Shown piece by piece: positions 59,323-64,000 of a stretch of DNA of 64,000 nucleotides. Under the pieces are notes generated by a model. The model made no database searches, was not told the DNA's origin, and saw nothing but the letters and a program-made list of their open reading frames with translations. Position numbers and translations under genes: made by a program. Source of the DNA: Mangrovibacter phragmitis (GTDB taxonomy: Bacteria; Pseudomonadota; Gammaproteobacteria; Enterobacterales; Enterobacteriaceae); NCBI RefSeq assembly GCF_001655675.1, contig NZ_LYRP01000033.1, positions 248,001 through 312,000 of the forward strand. Reading direction: 5' to 3'. Numbering within the stretch: the first letter of the stretch is position 1; each line of letters begins with the position of its first letter.

Positions 59323-61554
59323 ATGAACGATAACGGTATTTGCTTACGCATTCGCGGCAAAGTTCAGGGTGTGGGGTTTCGTCCCTTTGTCTGGCAACTG
59401 GCGCAACGTTTGAATCTGGCTGGCGATGTCTGCAATGACAGCGCTGGCGTGCTGGTGCGCCTGTATGGCAACAGCCAGGCATTTGTTGACGGTTTACATC
59501 AACACTGCCCTCCGCTGGCGCGGATTGACAGCATTGAGCCGTCTCCCTTTCATTGGGTTGCAGAGCCGCAGGGGTTTACCATTCGCCAGAGCGCAACACA
59601 AGGCGCAATGGTGACGCAAATAGCCCCGGATGCGGCAACTTGCCCGGCCTGCCTCGCTGAAATGAATGACCCGCTTGAACGCCGTTATCGCTATCCTTTT
59701 ATCAACTGTACACACTGTGGCCCGCGCCTCACGATTATCCGTGCGATGCCTTATGACCGGCCAAATACTGTAATGGCCGCTTTTCCGCTCTGCACCCTGT
59801 GTGAGCGCGAGTATCAGAACCCGGCTGACCGGCGTTTCCACGCCCAGCCTGTCGCCTGCCCGGAATGTGGCCCGCAACTTTCCTGGCAGCATAGTGGGGA
59901 ACCCGCACTGGCAGGGGAAGCGGCACTACAGCAGGCTATCGCCTGTTTGTTGCGTGGAGAGATTGTGGCGGTTAAAGGCCTGGGCGGATTTCACCTGGCC
60001 TGTGACGCTACCAGCCTGCAGGCGGTGATGCGCCTGCGCCAGCGCAAACAGCGCCCAGGCAAACCGCTGGCGGTGATGCTGCCAGATGCCGCATCACTGA
60101 GCGCCAGCACGCAGAAACTGTTGTTAACACCGGCAGCACCCGTTGTGCTGGTGGATAAAACGCAGGTTAATAATCTGTGTTCCGCCATCGCGCCGGGGTT
60201 GAACGAAGTGGGGGTGATGGTGCCAGCCAACCCTATTCAGCATTTATTGATGCAGGGCGTGAACCGCCCACTGGTGATGACATCTGGCAACCTGAGCGGC
60301 AAGCCTCCCGTGTTGAGTAATGAAGACGCCTGTAGCGACCTGGCGGGTATCGCTGATGGTTTCCTGCTGCATAGCCGCGACATTCTGCAACGCATGGATG
60401 ATTCAGTACTGGCTGCCGATGGTGCAATGCTGCGCCGGGCCAGAGGCTTTGTCCCCGATGCCTTACTGCTACCACCTGGATTTGCGTCAGTGGAACCGCT
60501 GGCGAGCCTGGGGGGCGACCTTAAAAATACCTTCTGCCTGGCGCGTGGTCACCAGGCTGTTCTCAGCCAGCACCTGGGGGATCTGCACGACCCTCAGGTG
60601 GAGGAACAGTGGTGGCAGGCCTGGCATGTGATGTGCGAAGTCTATGGTTTTACTCCCCGGCATATCGTGGCCGATGCGCATACGGGTTACCGGACTTACA
60701 GTATTGCCCGTGACATGGGGTTACCGGTACAAACGGTATTGCATCACCACGCGCACCTGGCCGCGTGTATGGGCGAGCATGGTTTACCACGGTCCACCAA
60801 ACCTGTGATAGGGCTCAGCCTGGACGGTATTGGCATGGGCAGTGATGGCGCGTTGTGGGGTGGGGAGTGTTTGCTGGTGGACTACCGCCAGTGCCGCCAC
60901 CTGGGTGGGTTGCCCCCTGTTGCTTTACCCGGCGCAGACCTGGCCGCACGCCAGCCCTGGCGTAATTTTTTGGCGCAATGTCTGGCTTTTGTGCCAGGCT
61001 GGCAGAGCAACCCGTACTGCGCCAGTTTGCTGGCGCACCCCTGGGCTGTGCTGGAGAAAGCCATTGTCCGGGGAGTTAATGCACCGCTGGCGTCTTCTGC
61101 CGGGCGGTTATTTGATGCAGTAGCCGCAGCACTGGGTTGTGTGGCAGACCAGCAAACCTGGGAGGGGGAAGCGGCCTGTAGCCTTGAGGCGCTGGCTTTG
61201 CAGTGCTCAGGCTTGCGCCACACCATTCCCTTACCCGTGAAGAATAACATGCTGGACCTGGCTGTTTTCTGGCCCGCTTTTCTGGCGCTGAATGCAACGG
61301 TGCCAGAAAAAGCCTGGGTGTTTCATGATGCGCTGGCTCGGGGGTTCGCTCAACTGGCCAGTCAGCATGCCCGGACACAGGGTATTACTACCGTGGTCTG
61401 CGCAGGCGGTGTTTTTCACAATCGGCTTTTTCGCCAGCGCCTTCAGCACTGGCTTGGCGATTATCATGTGTTGTTTCCCCATGCTCTTCCGGCAGGAGAC
61501 GGCGCACTTTCATGGGGGCAGGCGCTGGTCGCGGCTGCCCGGTTGCAGGGATAA
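59323..61554 (+). CDS. hypF: HypF, carbamoyltransferase for hydrogenase cyanide ligands
   Basis: 743 residues (E. coli about 750). The acylphosphatase-like domain contains [19 protein letters not shown]. Zinc-finger pairs follow: CPACLAEM with INCTHCGPR, and CTLCEREY with VACPECGP. The YrdC-like domain has [15 protein letters not shown] and KPLAVMLP. The C-terminal Kae1-like domain has [14 protein letters not shown] and [18 protein letters not shown]. It converts carbamoyl phosphate and ATP to carbamoyl adenylate and loads the HypE terminal Cys. It is the last maturation gene of the cluster. Confidence 0.96.
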   Translation: MNDNGICLRIRGKVQGVGFRPFVWQLAQRLNLAGDVCNDSAGVLVRLYGNSQAFVDGLHQHCPPLARIDSIEPSPFHWVAEPQGFTIRQSATQGAMVTQIAPDAATCPACLAEMNDPLERRYRYPFINCTHCGPRLTIIRAMPYDRPNTVMAAFPLCTLCEREYQNPADRRFHAQPVACPECGPQLSWQHSGEPALAGEAALQQAIACLLRGEIVAVKGLGGFHLACDATSLQAVMRLRQRKQRPGKPLAVMLPDAASLSASTQKLLLTPAAPVVLVDKTQVNNLCSAIAPGLNEVGVMVPANPIQHLLMQGVNRPLVMTSGNLSGKPPVLSNEDACSDLAGIADGFLLHSRDILQRMDDSVLAADGAMLRRARGFVPDALLLPPGFASVEPLASLGGDLKNTFCLARGHQAVLSQHLGDLHDPQVEEQWWQAWHVMCEVYGFTPRHIVADAHTGYRTYSIARDMGLPVQTVLHHHAHLAACMGEHGLPRSTKPVIGLSLDGIGMGSDGALWGGECLLVDYRQCRHLGGLPPVALPGADLAARQPWRNFLAQCLAFVPGWQSNPYCASLLAHPWAVLEKAIVRGVNAPLASSAGRLFDAVAAALGCVADQQTWEGEAACSLEALALQCSGLRHTIPLPVKNNMLDLAVFWPAFLALNATVPEKAWVFHDALARGFAQLASQHARTQGITTVVCAGGVFHNRLFRQRLQHWLGDYHVLFPHALPAGDGALSWGQALVAAARLQG

Positions 61555-61568
61555 CCAAGGAACCTGTT

Positions 61569-62594
61569 ATGTTGTTGAAAATGTCTCATCTGGATGGGCG
61601 CGCCGTGTCACTGGTCAGTGCTTTGTTATTAGCTAACCTTGGCGCGTGGGGCTGGGCGTTTATCTCTTTCAGCCACAGCCCGGCGCTGATGGCTGCCAGT
61701 TTGCTGGCCTGGTGCTATGGTTTACGCCATGCCGTGGATGCTGACCATATTGCCGCTATCGACAATGTTACCCGCAAGATGATGCAGCAAGGGAAACGTC
61801 CACTGGGTGTGGGTGCCTGGTTTTCGCTGGGGCACTCCAGCATTGTGATTCTTGCCACGATTGCCATTGCAGCCACAGCGGCGGCTTTTCAGCATAAAAT
61901 GGACTGGTTTCATGAAACCGGTAGTGTAATAGGCACAACGGTTTCTGCCGTGTTCTTACTGGCTATGGCACTGGTGAATCTGGTGATTTTGCGTGGAGTA
62001 TGGCACGCATTTAGCCGCCTGAAACGTGGCGAGCCGGCAAACAATGTTATGGAAGATGCCATTGGCGGCGGCATCATGAGCTGGTTGTTTAAGCGGACAT
62101 TTCGGTTAATTTCCCATAGCTGGCAGATGTATCTTGTTGGCTTCTTGTTTGGCCTGGGCTTTGATACCGCAACGGAAATTGGTGTACTGGGTATTTCGGC
62201 GGCGTCAGCTTCCAACGGCATTTCGATTTGGTCAATACTGGTCTTCCCGGCGTTATTTGCCAGTGGAATGGCGTTGATTGATACGCTGGATAATTTTGTG
62301 ATGGTTGGCGCATATGGTTGGGCGTTTAACAAACCCCAACGCAAGCTTTATTACAATATGACCATTACCGGAACTTCTGTGGTCGTTGCGCTGTTTATTG
62401 GTGGTATGGAAGCGCTTGGCCTGGTTATGGAAAAACTGGATTTACAGGGTGGCTTCTGGAATATCGTGAGTTTACTCAATGATAATTTAGGTAATGCCGG
62501 GTTTGTGGTGGTCGGCTTATTTATTTTCTGCTGGATAGTATCAATGCTGAATTACCGCTGGAAAGGTTACGATGCATTATCGGTTAACCACTAA
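61569..62594 (+). CDS. NiCoT-family nickel/cobalt permease
   Basis: 341 residues from ATG 61569 (CCAAGGAACC upstream; the open frame reaches back into hypF). It has eight membrane helices. The NiCoT metal signature RHAVDADHIAAIDN is in helix II. LGFDTATEIG and GMALIDTLDNFVMVGAYGWA are the other family motifs. The gene begins 14 bp after hypF and would be coexpressed with it. It thus supplies nickel for HypA/HypB loading of HycE. NixA and HoxN are named relatives. E. coli instead relies on the NikABCDE transporter. Confidence 0.93.
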   Translation: MLLKMSHLDGRAVSLVSALLLANLGAWGWAFISFSHSPALMAASLLAWCYGLRHAVDADHIAAIDNVTRKMMQQGKRPLGVGAWFSLGHSSIVILATIAIAATAAAFQHKMDWFHETGSVIGTTVSAVFLLAMALVNLVILRGVWHAFSRLKRGEPANNVMEDAIGGGIMSWLFKRTFRLISHSWQMYLVGFLFGLGFDTATEIGVLGISAASASNGISIWSILVFPALFASGMALIDTLDNFVMVGAYGWAFNKPQRKLYYNMTITGTSVVVALFIGGMEALGLVMEKLDLQGGFWNIVSLLNDNLGNAGFVVVGLFIFCWIVSMLNYRWKGYDALSVNH

Positions 62595-62705
62595 CCGGTT
62601 GTTACTGTAGCGATGTATCGTATATCAATGAATTAATTGTTTGGGTATTCCCTTGTACTTACCAATGGTATTCCGCTGTTTAAGTGAGGGTGTCATCGGT
62701 TTCAG

Positions 62706-62731
62706 GCCTGCTATTTAGCAGGCTTTTTTTT
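62706..62731 (+). terminator. rho-independent terminator of the hydN-fdhF-hypF-permease operon
   Basis: GCCTGC-TATTTA-GCAGGC is followed by eight T residues, about 110 bp after the permease stop. It is a textbook intrinsic terminator. Confidence 0.9.
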
Positions 62732-62734
62732 CTT

Positions 62735-63175
62735 CTCTGTATCGTGGAGTGACGCATAGTCAATAAGGCTATTCCGGTTTAAAAATAAGGGGATTATTTT
62801 TGTGGCGGGAAGTATTGGGGATGTTGCCAGCCTGTTGGTTATATGTTTCTGTTTCTGTGGTTAAAACCCTGTAATTACGCTGAGAAATTGTCGTAAAGCT
62901 AACAGTGGTAGTTAAAAAAAAGGTTTTTTACCCATTTATGGTCTGTTATCTGCTGTATTGGCCTTGCCGCTGGTTATTATGTTGCAGGCTGGCTGGCAGG
63001 GAAAAAACACTCAAATAATCCCCTTTATTCTACTCATGATTTCCTCTTTTAATGCGGCTGGCTGACATAAGTCGTTTAGCTTTTTGGCTAGAGTTGAACG
63101 TGCCCTTGTGCTAGCGTTACCCGGCCTGCATACAATAAGCGCACTACGCGTTATGACTGACACAGACTGACTATT
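62735..63175. other. intergenic region, about 440 bp
   Basis: No supported gene. A leftward 62-codon frame at 63011-63199 overlaps the next start and has no ribosome site. AT-rich runs around 62770-62930 may hold the promoter of the next gene. Confidence 0.4.
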
Positions 63176-64000
63176 ATGATTGTTCGCCCGGCTCAACACT
63201 GGTTCACGCGGTTATTTGCGTGGCACGGTTCCGTGATGTCTAAAATATACTCACGGTTATTATTGAATTTGCTGTTATCCTTGATATTGCTTGGGGTATA
63301 TAGCTGGTATGAAAGCCTGCATGTTAAAATAACCCTTGCGCCCTTCAGCCTGTTGGGTATTGCGATTGCGATTTTCCTTGGGTTCCGTAACAGTGCGTCA
63401 TGGGCGCGTTATTGTGAGGCGCGCCAATTGTGGGGCAGCCTGCTAATTAATTGCCGTTCATTAATGCGTGAAGTTATAACCTTATTTCCCAACGATGCTC
63501 ACTATCAGCAAAGCCTGAAAAACGACCTGCTGGCATTTTGCTACTGCCTTAATTACCAGTTGCGCCATAAACCGGTAGCCGCAGTGTTACAACGGTTTAT
63601 TGAACTGCCCGTAGCCACTTTCGTGAATACCCAGCAAACCCCCTGTAACCGGTTATTGTTAATCATGGGGGAAAAGGTGGCTGAGGCGCGCCGTAGTGGG
63701 CGGATTTCCGATATTCTCTACCAGAACCTTAATGCACACCTGAATCAACTCTCTGGTATTTTGGGTGGTTGTGAGCGTATCGCCAATACACCAGTGCCGT
63801 TTGCCTACTCACTGATTTTGCACCGCACAGTCTATGCTTTTTGTACATTGTTACCTTTTGCGCTGATAAACCAGATCCACGTCTTTACTCCGCTGGTTTC
63901 TGTCTTTATTTCTTATACTTTTATCTCGCTGGATACTTTGGCGGAAGAGCTGGAAGAGCCCTTCGGAACAGAAGCGAACGATCTCGCTCTGGACGCAATA
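63176..64000 (+). CDS. Bestrophin-family (YneE-like) membrane channel, partial
   Basis: The gene is open to the window edge, 275 codons from ATG 63176. It begins MIVRPAQHWFTRLFAWHGS and has an early membrane pair. GIAIAIFLGFRNSASWARYCEARQLWGSL is the bestrophin family core (the RNSxxxxRxxExRxxWG pattern, here RNSASWARYCEARQLWG). It ends in FISYTFISLDTLAEELEEPFGTEAND, the conserved acidic 'EEPFG..ANDL' calcium-clasp-like end. Bacterial bestrophins are pentameric ion channels; E. coli YneE is the nearest named relative. About 30 residues are missing. Confidence 0.85.
   Translation, partial: MIVRPAQHWFTRLFAWHGSVMSKIYSRLLLNLLLSLILLGVYSWYESLHVKITLAPFSLLGIAIAIFLGFRNSASWARYCEARQLWGSLLINCRSLMREVITLFPNDAHYQQSLKNDLLAFCYCLNYQLRHKPVAAVLQRFIELPVATFVNTQQTPCNRLLLIMGEKVAEARRSGRISDILYQNLNAHLNQLSGILGGCERIANTPVPFAYSLILHRTVYAFCTLLPFALINQIHVFTPLVSVFISYTFISLDTLAEELEEPFGTEANDLALDAI

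Noticed and set aside
63011-63199. 62-codon leftward frame overlapping the bestrophin start
   Set aside because: It lacks a ribosome site, its composition is non-coding-like, and the rightward bestrophin frame is clearly real.
1-64000. CRISPR arrays, tRNA or rRNA genes, complete insertion sequences, prophage or integrase genes
   Set aside because: I looked for regular repeat-spacer patterns, cloverleaf-like segments, transposase or integrase wording and terminal repeats, and found none I could support.

Overview
The window is a chromosomal segment of a facultatively anaerobic enterobacterium (Enterobacterales, probably Enterobacteriaceae). The evidence is a complete formate hydrogenlyase (FHL) locus whose proteins read almost collinearly with the E. 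coli FhlA, HypA-F, HycA-I and HydN proteins, plus close homologues of YajD and the YjiR/YjiS pair, and E. coli-like sigma-54 promoters. I cannot name the species.

Layout. 1-5.8 kb: a partial MscS-type channel, a sugar-acyltransferase-like protein, a YrhK-domain membrane protein, and a FUSC/DUF1656/HlyD aromatic-acid-type efflux operon with a MarA/RamA-like regulator behind it and an AraC regulator divergent from it. 6.8-16.3 kb: four regulator-plus-oxidoreductase modules (LysR/aldo-keto reductase, LysR/quinone oxidoreductase, AraC/two SDRs, LysR/SDR), a methyltransferase remnant and yajD. 16.3-23.8 kb: a yjiR/yjiS pair, a 6-phospho-alpha-glucosidase/PTS/GntR sugar operon, two small exported proteins and a HisN-type phosphatase. 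23.8-30.6 kb: an archaic (Csu-like) chaperone-usher pilus operon that ends in its own ToxR-like/FidL-like membrane regulator pair and is preceded by an aberrant EAL protein. 31-42.4 kb: a citrate synthase paralogue lacking a catalytic histidine, an amino acid permease behind a sigma-54 promoter with duplicated NtrC-like enhancers, a second ToxR-like regulator, an MHYT-GGDEF-EAL enzyme, a GNAT, a LuxR-type protein and a second ToxR-like/FidL-like pair. The gaps here are long and AT-rich.

42.4-62.6 kb is one compact FHL supercluster: fhlA, hypEDCBA (leftward), hycABCDEFGHI, hydN, fdhF, hypF and a nickel/cobalt permease (rightward). FhlA with sigma-54 would drive three matched -24/-12 promoters (hypA, hycA, hydN). 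The fdhF product carries cysteine, encoded TGC, at residue 140 where E. coli FDH-H has selenocysteine. This would be a selenium-independent formate dehydrogenase sitting physically inside the FHL regulon. The window ends in a partial bestrophin-family gene.

The best leads are the Cys-type FdhF with a hairpin where the SECIS element sits, the H305N citrate synthase paralogue, the duplicated NtrC enhancer, and the three ToxR-like paralogues that share a four-cysteine periplasmic domain.
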